A stretch of DNA of 64,000 nucleotides from Xiphophorus maculatus. Lineage: Eukaryota > Chordata > Actinopteri > Cyprinodontiformes > Poeciliidae. Below are positions 32,401 through 43,905 of the stretch, one piece after another (within the stretch, counting starts at the first letter, position 1; every line of letters starts with the position of its first letter). The translations under genes were made by a program, and so were the position numbers. The notes under the pieces were generated by a model. That model made no database searches. It saw nothing but the letters and a program-made list of their open reading frames with translations, and was not told where the DNA came from. The DNA is taken from the NCBI RefSeq assembly GCF_002775205.1, contig NC_036453.1, positions 28,435,213 to 28,499,212 of the forward strand, read 5' to 3'.

Positions 32401-35400
32401 TAATAACTGTACTTGAAGTTCTACTATAACCTTCTAGATAATGTTACCACCCACATGGTTGTATAAGAGCAAAATGAGAAGATTTACAGTGCTGTGCTAA
32501 AGTATTTGCCTCCTTGTTGATTTTTTAAAATGTTTTTTGGTGTGCTTATGCTTTCATGTCACGGTTTAGGTTTCAGATCATCAAGCTAACTTTGATGGCT
32601 GACATATGTCTCTCATATTTTATATGTTAATATGCTGTTTATTAAAATTTTCTCATGGCTCTAGCTACAACAAACAGAGCAGACTAGCATTTACTGAGAC
32701 GTTACACCATCCCAGTTTCAATCTTGCCTCTTTCCGTGATCTACATGTCTTACCTCATCTTTGTTCTGGTCCAGCTCACTGCCTGTCTGCACAGACACAG
32801 TCACACTAGAGGAGTTTCCAGGGTCTGGACTGCCGTCTGACAGCTTTCTGTCCATGATAACATCAATGCGTGGGGGGGAATCGTCCCCCTCCATTTCCAC
32901 TACAATCCCATGCCTCTTGTCGGCACGGTATCGCTTATGCATGTATTTGTAAAAGAGCAGGCGGCGGTCAGCGATCCAAGCCAACATCACACAGATGGGA
33001 AAATACAGCAGTGTTACAACAGCTTCCCAAACCTGGACACACAGACAAGATGACCATTAGGTTATCTATACTGTAAATGTATTGTACTTATTCCTTATGT
33101 GAAGTCACATAATGTTTTACGTAATAGATCTACAGGGTGGACTATTTACAAAGAAAAATCTAACTCCACTCCTGTGATAACTACAATTATTTAATTTGTT
33201 CACATAATGACATTTTGTGTATAAGTTAGTGGTCATTACTCACATTTACAGTTGCTAGTTATGACCTTACGAAGTCCCCTTTTTTAGTTTTTTAAGCAGA
33301 GATTTTAAATTTTACACATTCTCATACCAAAAGACAGTGGATCTCTTCTACTGTTATTTATTTTCAATATTTTTTCAAATAATATCCAGCTTCAATCTGG
33401 TTTATTTTATCTTTTACTTGTTTACATAAGATGTACAAAAAATGCAATTTGACAACCAACAAAATATGTTAGTTCCTGGTGTATTATACTGAACTGAAAA
33501 CAGAAAGTTACTGTTGCTGATTATTGCTCGTCACTCAAAAAAGAAAACAGGATATCCAACTTAAAAATAATTAGTTAAGGGGCGTGCCGTGGTGGCAGAA
33601 GGGTTAGCGCGACCCACATTCAGGCAAACGTAGCCTCGACGCGGCTGTCGCGGGTTCGACTCACGGACCCGACGACGTTTGCCGCATGTCTTCCCCCCTT
33701 TCCTGTCAGCCTACTTTGAAAAAAGGGACACTAGAGCCCACAAAAAGACCCCTTGTGGGGCGATAAAATTTTTTTTTATTAATTTCTCAGAAGTAATCAA
33801 ATTAGGTGTATCTAGCTAAATATATTAAGTTTATTAAGATGTTATGTTAAACAAACAAAATTAAGTAAACTTAATTCATTTACATTGAACTAAATTTTTT
33901 TAAGTTGGAGCTCTTCTCCAACGTCGTTGTCCACACTCGGGACGCTCCTTGAAAAGGACTCATTGCTCATATATATTTTGTAAATATTGTATATATTACA
34001 AAATTTAAGCATAAGGAAATGAATAATTTATATCAAATCCTGTAATGTTTTATAATTCGGTGTGTTGATTTTGATGCAACTGTGTTCTGTCCTGATGTTC
34101 TGCTGCATCGGGACAGAATATCACAATTTTGACACGATGTCACTGTCTTGGGTTTTTATTTTAAGTGACAGGATCAACTGACTATCTATGAATAAAATTT
34201 CACTTGCTTTAAGAGTGCTCCCATGTAGTAAGATGATCGAAGCCAATGTAATGAGATGTACAAAAAAATTACTTTGTCAAATCAGTCAGTTTTACATTCA
34301 GTGAGTGAAATGTCTGCATTGGATATTTTGAGGCTGAGTTTGAGAAGTAGAGCTATTTGGTCATGACTGCCGAATCTGGGTTGCAGTTGAGGATAACGGC
34401 TAGAATGGAGACCTACTTCAACAATCCCTGGGGAGATGACGGCCAGAATGAGGTAGAGCCAAATGTATGCAAAGATGCTCCAGAAAGCTGTGATAAAAAA
34501 CACTCGCAGGTGTTTGATCTTGCGAGACTGTCCATCTGGAATTACTGACACACACAGACCAATTATCACAAGCATGTTAAAGGCCGCACTGCCGACTATG
34601 GTGCCTGGGCCGAGCTCCCCAGCATTGAAGTTGTGTCCACACACCTGTACAAGGGAAACAAGAACAGAACATTGAACTTTTCTGAACCTTTGCAGTTGGT
34701 GCAAATATGTTTTAATGTTTTACAATAAATTTCAGAAAGTGGGTAGACTAGTTTACCCATAAGAGTAAACATTTTTTTAATCCAATTCATACACATATTT
34801 GTTTAAATAAGTAGAGAAATAGCATTTTTTACTCTTTTTAATGTAGATTGCACTTTCACAAGCAGCGGTGTTTGCTTGTGTTTATAGCAGATAGAAGAGA
34901 GTACCTCAATAACAGAGAGCAGGATCTCTGGTGCGGAGGAGCCCAGGGCCATGAGTGTCAGGTTGGACACGGTTTCATTCCAGATCCGCACGGTTTTCAC
35001 CGTGGTTTCCCCATCAGGTTTGGTAATGGTCACCTCCTTCTCCTGATTTGTTCATTTCAGGATATCATATTTACATGAAACACAGAGAAATCTGGTGATT
35101 CATAGACACAATCACAGAGCACAGATTGGACGCTGTGCATAATGAGTCTAAATCTTAGGCTGACTTTAACAGGTTCTAAATATTAAAGAGAATGATGATA
35201 CCTGAGATGTAATGACTTCTATGGATGCCATGAAGCGGTCTGCAATGATGGATACTCCAAGGAATATGTACATGAGAGAGAGGAAGTACACAATTGCCCT
35301 CCCTGCTTGTTCCCCAACTGGAGGGTCAAGAGGCTCCCAGACTGGCAGCAGAATGCCGGGTTTACACACCACGACACCTGCACATTTCTTCTTTTCAGAC

Positions 35401-35549
35401 TCTGTGGAGTTGTCAGAGGACTGAGATTGTTCAGGCGCAGATGCTCGCTCCAGGACTTGAGGCCTGATGGAAATGCAGGGGTGGCACAGGAGGAGGAGGA
35501 AAAAGAAGACGAAGAAGAGTGGGCCGGGGTGAAAGAAAAGGAGCCCCAT
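25958..35549 (-). CDS. slc8a2: Sodium/calcium exchanger, NCX2 type
   Basis: A plasma-membrane antiporter that exchanges Na+ for Ca2+. Twelve coding exons (5' to 3' on the - strand) join in frame: 35202-35549, 34905-35042, 34417-34644, 32754-33032, 31882-32316, 30841-31202, 29818-29921, 29311-29328, 28416-28528, 27617-27716, 26716-26988, 25958-26334; 924 residues (human NCX2 about 921). Visible parts: a signal peptide, the alpha-1 repeat with GSSAPE (about 150-155), the basic XIP helix [17 protein letters not shown] (about 262), calcium-binding domains CBD1 and CBD2 with acidic clusters ([12 protein letters not shown] and EEYEK), the alpha-2 repeat GTSLPDTFASK (about 795), and the end [21 protein letters not shown] is the NCX2 form of the splice region. 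An in-frame stop lies upstream of the chosen ATG. A fish-specific slc8a4 is the main alternative name. Confidence 0.88.
26989..27616 (-). other. slc8a2 intron, no other feature
   Basis: An AT-rich intron between the acidic-loop exon and the last two membrane exons. Splice signals are canonical and I see nothing else in it. Confidence 0.5.
27945..28152. mobile_element. Tc1-like end-only element in a slc8a2 intron
   Basis: The block begins near acagaagccttgcagaagta and ends in gaatacttttgcaaggcact, which are opposing ends of a Tc1-like fish family. Internal phrases such as acatgttgccaca and gtgacagaaagtagtgtgg match the same family's sub-terminal regions. No transposase remains. Confidence 0.6.
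29311..29328 (-). other. 18-nt microexon of slc8a2
   Basis: On the - strand: ...cttcgtag / 18 bases / gtaagag. It encodes ALLLNQ and joins the preceding ...RGIS and following [12 protein letters not shown] without frame change. NCX genes are known for small cassette exons in this loop after CBD2. Skipping these 18 bases would keep the frame, so it can be optional. Confidence 0.9.
29397..29450. repeat. TA/CA microsatellite
   Basis: An alternating TA run with a short ACAC core, in the slc8a2 intron between the microexon and the EEYEK exon. Confidence 0.9.
30720..30815. repeat. Fragment of the 1220-1769 MITE family
   Basis: The phrases caaccaatcagaaccagga and ggtcttagtgctgtcaatca match 1540-1590 in reverse complement. 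The fragment ends about 25 bases from the splice donor of the exon at 30841-31202. Confidence 0.6.
31430..31550 (+). repeat. Second fragment of the 1220-1769 MITE family
   Basis: gtatgtaacttttataaaa, aactgtcattatgtt and acagtatggtatta match 1228-1310 in the same orientation. With 30720-30815 it sits on the other side of one slc8a2 exon. Confidence 0.65.
32488..32600 (+). mobile_element. Tc1-like terminal fragment in a slc8a2 intron
   Basis: ttacagtgctgtgctaaagt followed by atttgcctcc and a downstream tttcagatcatcaa are the end and sub-terminal phrases of a Tc1-like fish family. The rest of the element is lost. Confidence 0.6.
33579..33775 (+). mobile_element. tRNA-derived SINE
   Basis: The head ggggcgtgccgtggtggcag carries an A-box-like region (gcagaagggttagcgcg) and a clear B box GGTTCGACTC at 33653-33662. 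A CT-rich body and a T/A-rich tail follow. It lies in the slc8a2 intron between the XIP-helix exon and the exon before it. It is a retrotransposed copy, not a working tRNA gene, because no cloverleaf closes. Confidence 0.65.
33776..34416 (-). other. slc8a2 intron remainder
   Basis: AT-rich intron with no exon or repeat that I can support between the SINE and the exon at 34417. Confidence 0.5.
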
Positions 35550-35614
35550 CGTATCCCTGAGTCAGATGGCACCTGGGGGTCAGAGTTCACTGGGGGGTGG
35601 CAGCTGGGTTGGTC
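35550..35614 (-). other. 5' UTR part of the first coding exon of slc8a2
   Basis: On the - strand a strong acceptor (tctctgtttctctag) ends at 35615, so the exon carries 65 bases of leader before the ATG at 35549. This shows that at least one non-coding exon lies further upstream. Confidence 0.7.
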
Positions 35615-35948
35615 CTAGAGAAACAGAGACATGACAAAAGAGCTCAACAGTTTATCAGCACAACTGAAGACTAAACAAACTTTAAGGTTTAATGAAATGT
35701 GAGATTCAGGTACTTTTTTTCCCTTTTGGATCGGCCAACGTCCAAATGTTGACAACTCTCTATAAAGTGTAAGAAAATGTCATCTATGTTGTACTTATTC
35801 AGCTTAACCGTCTGATCCAGGTAAAAAGTAAGGATTGGACAAGTGGACAAGGATTGGACAATAAGGGTACAGACATGTCACTTACAACAATCAGCATACA
35901 TTATGCAGCATTTCAAACACGTATTTTTAGACTTTAATAAGTTTATAT

Positions 35949-36296
35949 TACGGGTGCACCAATTGCAGTTTTCTAGCCGATTACGGATCTTTAAGAAAAC
36001 TGACTTGCCGATTCTAGTTTTGGCTGATACCAATTTTTTTGTTGACTTTCTTGCTAGTTATAGCAAAAAAGTTGCTGAGATGGCAAAGGTGAGGTGACTA
36101 TTTTAACTGCAAATTTGCAAACATGACCTGGCAGGCAGGTCTATCAGTCAAACCGCAATAGAGAACAGTGGTTGATTTTTATACTGTTGCTGACAAAGAT
36201 AAATTGGTGGATGATATCGGCTTCACATAAGTATCGGCTGATCACCATTTCCCCAAATATTAAAGAAATCTGGGCCAATTTATTGGTGCATTCCTA
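35949..36296. mobile_element. hAT-type MITE with target-site duplication
   Basis: The ends tacgggtgcacca and tggtgcattccta are inverted copies. Flanking 8-mers gtttatat (35941-35948) and ctttatat (36297-36304) agree at 7 of 8 positions, the length expected for hAT. There is no transposase frame. A fragment of the same family lies at 4300-4378. Confidence 0.75.
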
Positions 36297-37198
36297 CTTT
36301 ATATCTGTGTCTTTGACATTTCCAGTTCATCAATGAGCTGTGGACAATTTCTCTGGTTGAAAGAAAAACACCTGGGGACCAGCAACAGTGACAGCTGAAC
36401 CACTGGCTTGGCCAACAATCTCCACAACGCTGTTTCAAGACGAGTATTTCCTTTTAATGCCTTCCCCCTCTACCACAATAACAGTCACATTTTCCTGTTG
36501 TGACTAAGTCTGACAGTAAAAAAAATAGCCCCTCTGTTGTCTGCCATTGAATTGTGGTGTTGAAGATCAAGTTTGTTTCTAGTTTTTGTATGCTACCATT
36601 GAAAAGCCAGAGATTGTCTGTGTATTTATTAGGCACAGTGATGGTGACTAAAAGGTATGTTAAATGTGTTGTAGAAAAATGCAGCACCTGTTTACCAAAG
36701 CCAAACAGCAAAGACCTGAACTGCTTAAACCTTCACAGTGCAGCTTGCATCAGAGAGTCAGAGGAAAATCTCAGAACATGAAAGCAGGTCTGAACCCGCA
36801 GTGTGATACATTTAAACACAATCCTATTTCTTTGGCTTCCATTTAATTTAACTACAGTTTGTTCACACATCAGCCATTAGATACAATACACATGTACAGT
36901 AAATATTTTTACCAAAACTAAATGTTTGAAAGGGTCACCCCAGGATAACTATTTAAAGATTCACTGGATTCATGAAGAAGAAACCATTATACCAAAAAGA
37001 TACATTTACCTACACAAGCGTTTCTCAGGGTACTTATGAACATAAGTAGCTTCAGAGAAAACATGGTGAGGACTCAGATCCACATATAAGAGGGGCCCTT
37101 TAGCTTGTTTTCAACAGAAAATACAAAATTGAAGCTTTTGATAGTAAAGATGAACATTAGTGATTTATGACTTATGAGGGCACATCTGTTGCATAGAT

Positions 37199-38683
37199 CA
37201 GTGGTCCCCAACCCCCGGACCGCGGATCGGTACCAATTGGTACCGGGCGCGTAAGAAATAATTAAATATTTCTGTTTTATGTATTATTTGAGTCTGCAGG
37301 ATCTTTTATTTTGAAAATCCTTTAACCGGATTCTCTCGGTTACGTCTTGTGCGCCAACATTGAGCCCACAAGCAGCAAAATGAGTAAGAAACAGATCAGA
37401 TGTCTTTGGAAAGTTTCTTTGCGAAGGGGAAAAGGCCTAGAGAAGAGACAGGAGACCGTTTTTTATCCCGGTAGATGATTCCCACATTCCAAGCTCTGCA
37501 TGATATGCAGCTCGTTAATGAGGGAACGAAGCTTCAAACTGCTTCGCCACTAGAGACCAACCACCCTGTGCATAAGCAACACTTCAGGTGTCATTGTCTC
37601 TCATCACTCCCAGATGGGTCCGTCTCGTTGCAGAGAAATAAGCTCAGGGCTCCCATTAGTCGTTATCGTGAGTTAAAATTTTCACGAAAGTAAAATGTTC
37701 GTTTTTGTGGCGCATCTGTATCTTATTTTGAAGGGATATGTAAACGTTACCATAGCGACCAGAGTCAGAGAGTTAGGGCAGCGGTCGAGACGAGAGTAGA
37801 GGAGTGGAGCTTGTGAGTTTTAGGTCTGGTTCACACGGCACGATTTAAGGATTGTTGGCCGATTTTCCAAACGTCTGTGACCACAGAACCGATAAACGTC
37901 CAACAGGTTCGGTCGGTTCGTGTGTCCAGCCACACGGCAGGAGCAACACCCCACACACGAACCGATTCCAGTCACGAACATCCCGATTCCAGAAGAAAAT
38001 CCCGTAAAACCCCCAACATACCAAACGTGAATTTAGAATAATCAAACACGGATGACGATGTAGAAGCAGCAGTGATAGTTTGTGGTCTCATTTAAACGAT
38101 AAAAAACGTAACTAAAAGAAAAGGTGTTTGATAAAAGACGGCGGGAACAGCCGCTCTATTTCCAGCACTATTATTTTTTTTAGTGAGTTATGTTTTTTCG
38201 TAGTTAACATTTTTAACTGAATAAACATAACCACATATAATAAACATATATAAAAATGACCTTTACATATAGTAATAAACATTTTCATATATCACCTCTG
38301 ATGTCCACCGGATTCTCAGTTGCCATGTCAACTGTTTGGAATTCCCCCCGTTCTTACGTCACCGCGCTTTCTGATTGGCTACGTGTCACATTTTAAAGGC
38401 TGCGTTCTCGCTCCCAATCAGGGAAAACCCCACAGGCTGCGATAAAAGGGCCAAAACAATGTTGAATATGCATATTCAACACACCACCACGTAACACACC
38501 ACACACTGCAGGACGTTGTCAGATTGTCGTAAAGGGAAAATCGGGGCAAAGAAAAAAAAAAAAAAGGCTTTAACGGGAACACCAACATGCAGAAGCATTA
38601 TCTGACGCCCCCCCACTCCCTGGCCGCAGCAAAATCGCCAAGTCTTGACCGGTCCGCGGTAATAAATAGGTTGGGGACCACTG
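37199..38683 (+). mobile_element. hAT (Charlie-like) element with broken transposase start
   Basis: The termini CAGTGGTCCCCAACC (37199) and GGTTGGGGACCACTG (ending 38683) are perfect inverted repeats. Just inside, a short frame begins MSKKQ (37379) and, after a one-base shift, continues as SLESFFAKGKRPREETGD, the typical opening of hAT transposases of this type. The rest of the transposase is absent. The middle (about 37820-38550) looks like a different inserted repeat beginning ggtctggttcacacggcacg. The flanking 8-mers do not match. Confidence 0.8.
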
Positions 38684-38724
38684 ACCTAAATCATAGAGTT
38701 TAACAGGCAGTTCAGCTCAAGACC

Positions 38725-38752
38725 CCCCCCCCCCACACACACACACACACAC
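38725..38752. repeat. Poly-C / CA microsatellite
   Basis: A run of C followed by (CA)n, within the slc8a2 first intron. Confidence 0.9.
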
Positions 38753-39944
38753 CAGGCTCATCTATTCACTTCCAGCTGTTCACCTGAATAATCATGGCTG
38801 ACAAACAACAAAAGTTCATGACGCAAAATTTAAACTTCTGTTACATTATAAATACAGAAGAAATGTATCACAATAAATGATAAATAATTTGTAGTGATTA
38901 TTAAATCACTAAAAATTGATTGCACATCATTATAAAGCAATGATAAATGCCAAACCCTATTCAGTATTCAGGAAAATCACAGCAAAACATGCTGTCCAAA
39001 GCTATGGCTTAGTGATTGATGCATAACAATGACAGCTGAGAAAGAGAGAGTCACCTTATTGCACCTGATATCATCATTGCACTACTTAATAAAATTAGCA
39101 CTATAGTGTTATTTCCTAATGTTGTGCAGTCTTAATATTGACATAATTCACCTTAAGAAAAAAATTGCTAATGAGTACATTGATTTTTACTAGGTAAACA
39201 AATGTGTGAAGGGAATGGCAAACGCATTCTTAAATGTATAGAAGATGCTGAATGGTTCAAACAATACACTAAACACAATCAGTCTGAACATTATGGAGCA
39301 AAGCTGGTAGATCCTGGAAATGTTACCTAAACACAACACTTGAAAGATTCCAGAGTTTTGCTGCAGAGCTGCAGTCTTTATTCCACCGGACTAAAGTGTG
39401 CATTGAAACAGATACTTAGGTTTTGCATCTTTGATGCAGCTCGAGTTCAGCTAGCTCATTATAGAGTTGTGATTCAGAAACACAGCCCAGAGGGCCTGGT
39501 GCATCGCATTTCACTTTCCAAGGTCTGCTATGGTTACCACGGCCTCAGGCAGAGGGCCATTTTACACCTGCTGTAGTGTAGTGGGTTGGGTCGCTCCCCA
39601 ATAAAATCCAATAAATGTTACGCTTTGAAAACAATACAACTCATAACCTAAGACATGTATACAGTAAAAATAGTTTAAAAAAGCAGATACAATGAAAATA
39701 ATTAAATACAAAACTCATTTCAAGTATTATTGAAGTGTTTGATATTGAAACAATCAACTTGTTTTTTTATTTTTTTCAGTTTAGTGAAAAGCCAGAAACA
39801 AATTTTAAAGGGGAAGTATTATATATTTTCCATAGTACACATATAAAGCATAATCAAGTAATTGTGTTAACTTCAGTTGTTATAAAAATGCTATATATAT
39901 TAAATTATAAAAAATTTGACTTGATAATTTAACACTTTGATTTT

Positions 39945-40265
39945 TGGGCCTCTCTTTAAAAACTCCAGCTCTTTCTGAAACTCCGCCTTCAGGACGTCAT
40001 CACATTAGCCCTTTAACAATGTTTACACTAGTGTTGCACTCAGAAGTGGCTCACATAATAAGCTCAGCAGATGCATAGTTTCACCAGGTGTTTGCTAATT
40101 TCTGCTGACTAGTCTGAAGGAGCTGAGTGGGGGAGTCGCAGAGGAGAGGCGCTCGGTAATGTGGAAAATCAGAACCTTGGAAACTGCAGCTCCGAGGCGG
40201 CCATTGGCATTTTGCACAGCTGAATGGTTGCCACGGAGATTCAGTGATTTCTCTAAATGCATGAA
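39945..40265 (-). repeat. Dispersed repeat, inverted copy of 12775-13085
   Basis: Read on the - strand it repeats the 12.8-kb block: ggctcccactcagctccttc-like phrase, the tagcaaacacctggtgaa region and the tcctgaaggcggagt phrase. It confirms a dispersed family of at least three copies in this window. Confidence 0.65.
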
Positions 40266-40896
40266 AGAATCAAGGCAACACTCCAAGTATGTTTTTGATG
40301 AGGGAATAACATTATAACATGATGTAAAACTTATAAAAGCTGATTTTATATAAAACTGCCCTTTAAACACTTTTGTAATCAAATGAAACCTGAACAATAA
40401 GGAAAATCTATTCACCACCGGATTAAACATGTTACATCTTTACCATCAGAATGCTATCCTCAAACTCCACAGATGATCTTGGTATTTTATTAGACCTAAA
40501 GTATACCGGGGTAAAAAACAGATTTGTTTTGATAGATGACACCAGATTGCTCCTCAGAAATGACTGGCAGCAATCAGTAGAGCTCTGATGGAGAACAAGT
40601 GCGTGCTGATAAGATCCGGTACTGGAAGGGTTGGATGCATTATTGATAGATGCATCCATCTAAATACAGCAGGATATCTATTCCTTTTGCGTGACGTACA
40701 AGTACCTCGGCACATTTTTAGATGGTGGCTTTAACAGTTAGTTATTACAGAAATGCTCATCAGTTGGCTCTTTTTATAAATTATTTGAGACTGCTGCTGC
40801 CTCACCAAAACACATCAAACACAAATCAAATATTATTTTTTGTTGTCGTCCTGGAGATGGATGTTTTTCACAAACTTGAATACTGCTATTTCAGAC

Positions 40897-40921
40897 TATA
40901 TATATATATATATATATATAA
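40897..40921. repeat. TA microsatellite
   Basis: A short uninterrupted TA run in the slc8a2 first intron. Confidence 0.9.
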
Positions 40922-42852
40922 AACCCAATAAAAACTGGTCAATGTAAATACCAATAAGTAAACAAATCAGGAGTAAGACTCACTCTCTGCTTACAAGTGT
41001 TTCATGCCTGGGAGGCAGGGGTCGCTGGACGGTGATAGCTGTTTGGTCCACTTTTCCTCTTCATGCACAGAGAACAGAGAGCTCATCTCCCCTTACTGCC
41101 TCTGTCACAGCCACTGTCTGTCAGCACCAGTGATAAGTGATTGTCTGGTTTATCTTACACTGATAGGAGTGCCAGCAGAAAGGAGTTAGCACCTTTCACA
41201 GTTTAATATTTCCTTCCTGTATGCAGACAGAGAGGTGCTGCAGGACGGGGGAGATTCCTTCATATGTTCAGATCACTCAGCTGTAAAGATGAGATAAATC
41301 ATTCAGGTAATCAATAACAACAGCTCTATGTAGTCTGACTCACAGGAAGAATGGTGGGCAAACTCAACATCTTCTGGACATCGGATTAACATCCTTTTGT
41401 GGTTGTGCGTTTGACCGTAAATGCAGGCAGTGAATTGTAACATAGATCAACATGTTGTGTCAATCTGCTCTACTTCTAACATCAATGGATCAGCCAGTCA
41501 GACTTGTAAAATATTGGCATGAATAAAATGACACATCTTCCAGAAAAATGGAGGGAAATATATTCTAGAACTTATTGCAATTTGCTTATATTTTCATACA
41601 TACTGATAAATAATATACTTTGTTTAGATATCTAAATAAACTTCCAGCAACGTATTGAAAACATGCCACATGCTGGTAAACCAGAACCAACTGTATTCGA
41701 TGAACGAATTGAATTCTACTGTATGTTGTTTAACTTAGTTCACCTTTTCAGGGTGTAATCTGTTCTCACATGTAATCCCATGCCATTCTGTGTATCCATT
41801 TCAAAGCATGTCAATCAAAGCCTGTGTCAGCACCCTGATTGTAAGGTAACACACAATCGCATGCTTCTCAACAACTAAAACAGTCCCAATATTCAAATCA
41901 TCAGTTTAAATACTGTGGATATTCCAGTTGTGCTGCCGCTAAAGCTCTGAGAAATCAGGGCAATTATTCAGGTATTATGGGGATGGGTCTCTGTGAATCA
42001 AGAGTTTTTTAATTCTAAGTTCTGTTGGGTTCTATTGAGAGGTATCCAAGAAATTAGTAGGTAATCAAAAGCAGATGATTTTCGGCTTAACTTGCCCCAA
42101 TTGGGAAACAGATGGTCTGAAAATGGAAAATCTGTTCTTCTGACCAGTGAACGCACCACAGAGTAAGAGATAAAAGGTTATCCTGTAAACACTCTTCAGT
42201 GTGGAAGCTGTAAGAAGCTACAAGGTTTCCACTGTGGTGCATTTTCTGTTCATTCAGACAACTGCAACACAGAGCTGAATGCACCCTACCAGTGACACAG
42301 GAATACCACTGCATCATTTGTGATAACCATAAACGATGCAAATTTAATTCTATTTAGGCTTAGGTTCTAGAATTAAATCTATCCAGTTTTAATGGCAGCA
42401 GGAAGTAGTTGTTGCTGCTACCGCAAAACTGTGACAATGCAGCAAGTTTATTTTGTTTTGCCAAGATGAAGGCTCTTATAAGAGCAAAGATATCTACAGG
42501 TTGTAATCCATTGTTTCTACTAAAAGGATGGGGATTTATGTCTTTGTTCCTATTGTCTTCAAAAACAAAGAGGCAGTTATAATTTAAGACTAAAGGTGTA
42601 AGGCTCTGTGTGCACTTTGAACTCAAATACCAATGATTTATCAGGAAGAAATATGATATGGCTAAAAACAACCAAAGCAAACAATGGCAGGAAAGCTATA
42701 AGTTCATTCTAGGCTTGGTGGGCAGAGTATATTTAAAAACTTTGAACTGCACAAGATCGTCAGTAGTCTGAGAGTAATTGATGTACCTAAAGTGTTTAAA
42801 ATGGCTGAAAATTAGTTTTTCTGTTTGACGTTCTTGTGAAGAGTCATCCAAA

Positions 42853-42992
42853 TACAGTACAGACCAAAAGTTTGGACACAACTGTGTGTCCAAATTTTTG
42901 ACCTGTACTCAATACAGACCAAACGTTTGGACACACTTTCTCATTGAATTCAATGAGAAGGTGTGTCCAAACTTTTGGTCTGTACTGTATAT
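42853..42992. mobile_element. Two abutting Tc1-type inverted pairs
   Basis: acagtacagaccaaaagttt appears at the left and its complement aacttttggtctgtactgta at the right. Two further internal copies in opposite directions make two short hairpins side by side (about 42853-42909 and 42911-42992). These are end sequences of a Tc1-like fish family with the interior deleted. Confidence 0.75.
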
Positions 42993-43829
42993 CTAGTTAA
43001 AATACTTCAGCCTTAATTCACTTTGGGAGGAAATTGGTCCAATCAGGCCAAATTGCTAAAACACCTCAATTACAAGAACAACCTCTGATCGGTTTACAGC
43101 CAAATCTAGGCTATTAGACTGTCTCAGTGTTCCATTTTCTGTCTGTTTGCCACTGAAGCAAAGAAAGGAAAAGGATCTGTCCCTTTAATAAATAACACAG
43201 GGCTTTGGCTCGCTACTGTTGGTCTGTCAAAGAACCAGATGAATCAGAGTGTAAGATAATCCATCTGGCCACACAGGCAGACACACAGACAGAGTGTGAC
43301 CAAGCCAAATCAGTAACAAGGCATTAAATCTATCTGTTGGACCTTTTGTTGTCACAACTGAGTTTTCTGCATATTCTGAAATCTCAATTTTACTTTTTCC
43401 ACAAAGGCTTTATGAACTACCCTCCCCACAATCTGTATGACCAACTAGCAACTAGAACTTGGAATATTTAGAAGACTTCATGGAGTGTGAAGACAATCAT
43501 AACACTGCTATGGCTGTAGTACTCACATGGTATTTTCACACGTTATTGCCCCTTCAATGTTCAAAAATGCACTCCATGAAATCTGACTTAGCTTGAAATA
43601 TTATAAAAGCAGGGTAACCAAAAGTGTGTGTAGACGTGAAAAGCTGGACAACAAATATCTCAAAAGACTTGCAACTGTAATGACAAAATAAAAAAGAAAA
43701 ATTCTACGAAGTTTTAACTCTGGAGAGCTAAAGCCAAAAGAAACATCATACTTGTCAGGCTATTATTTATAAAATATCTTTTGAAAAACATACCATTTTC
43801 TACCACTTCAAGAATTTGCTTCCCAAACT

Positions 43830-43905
43830 TTATTTATGAACAAAAAGTTCCAAAGTTAAACAGTAGTTTAGGCAGCAGTTTAACTTACTTTTTGTTCATG
43901 AATAA
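43830..43905. other. 76-nt imperfect hairpin
   Basis: ttatttatgaacaaaaag (43830-43847) pairs with ctttttgttcatgaataa (43888-43905) with one mismatch. Inside, aagttaaac pairs with gtttaactt, leaving a small internal bulge and a loop of about 16 nt. The size and shape resemble a microRNA precursor, but a decayed MITE would look the same. Confidence 0.4.

Noticed and set aside
33579-33662. tRNA gene
   Set aside because: A and B box-like words are present but no closed acceptor or anticodon stem forms, and a SINE body follows.
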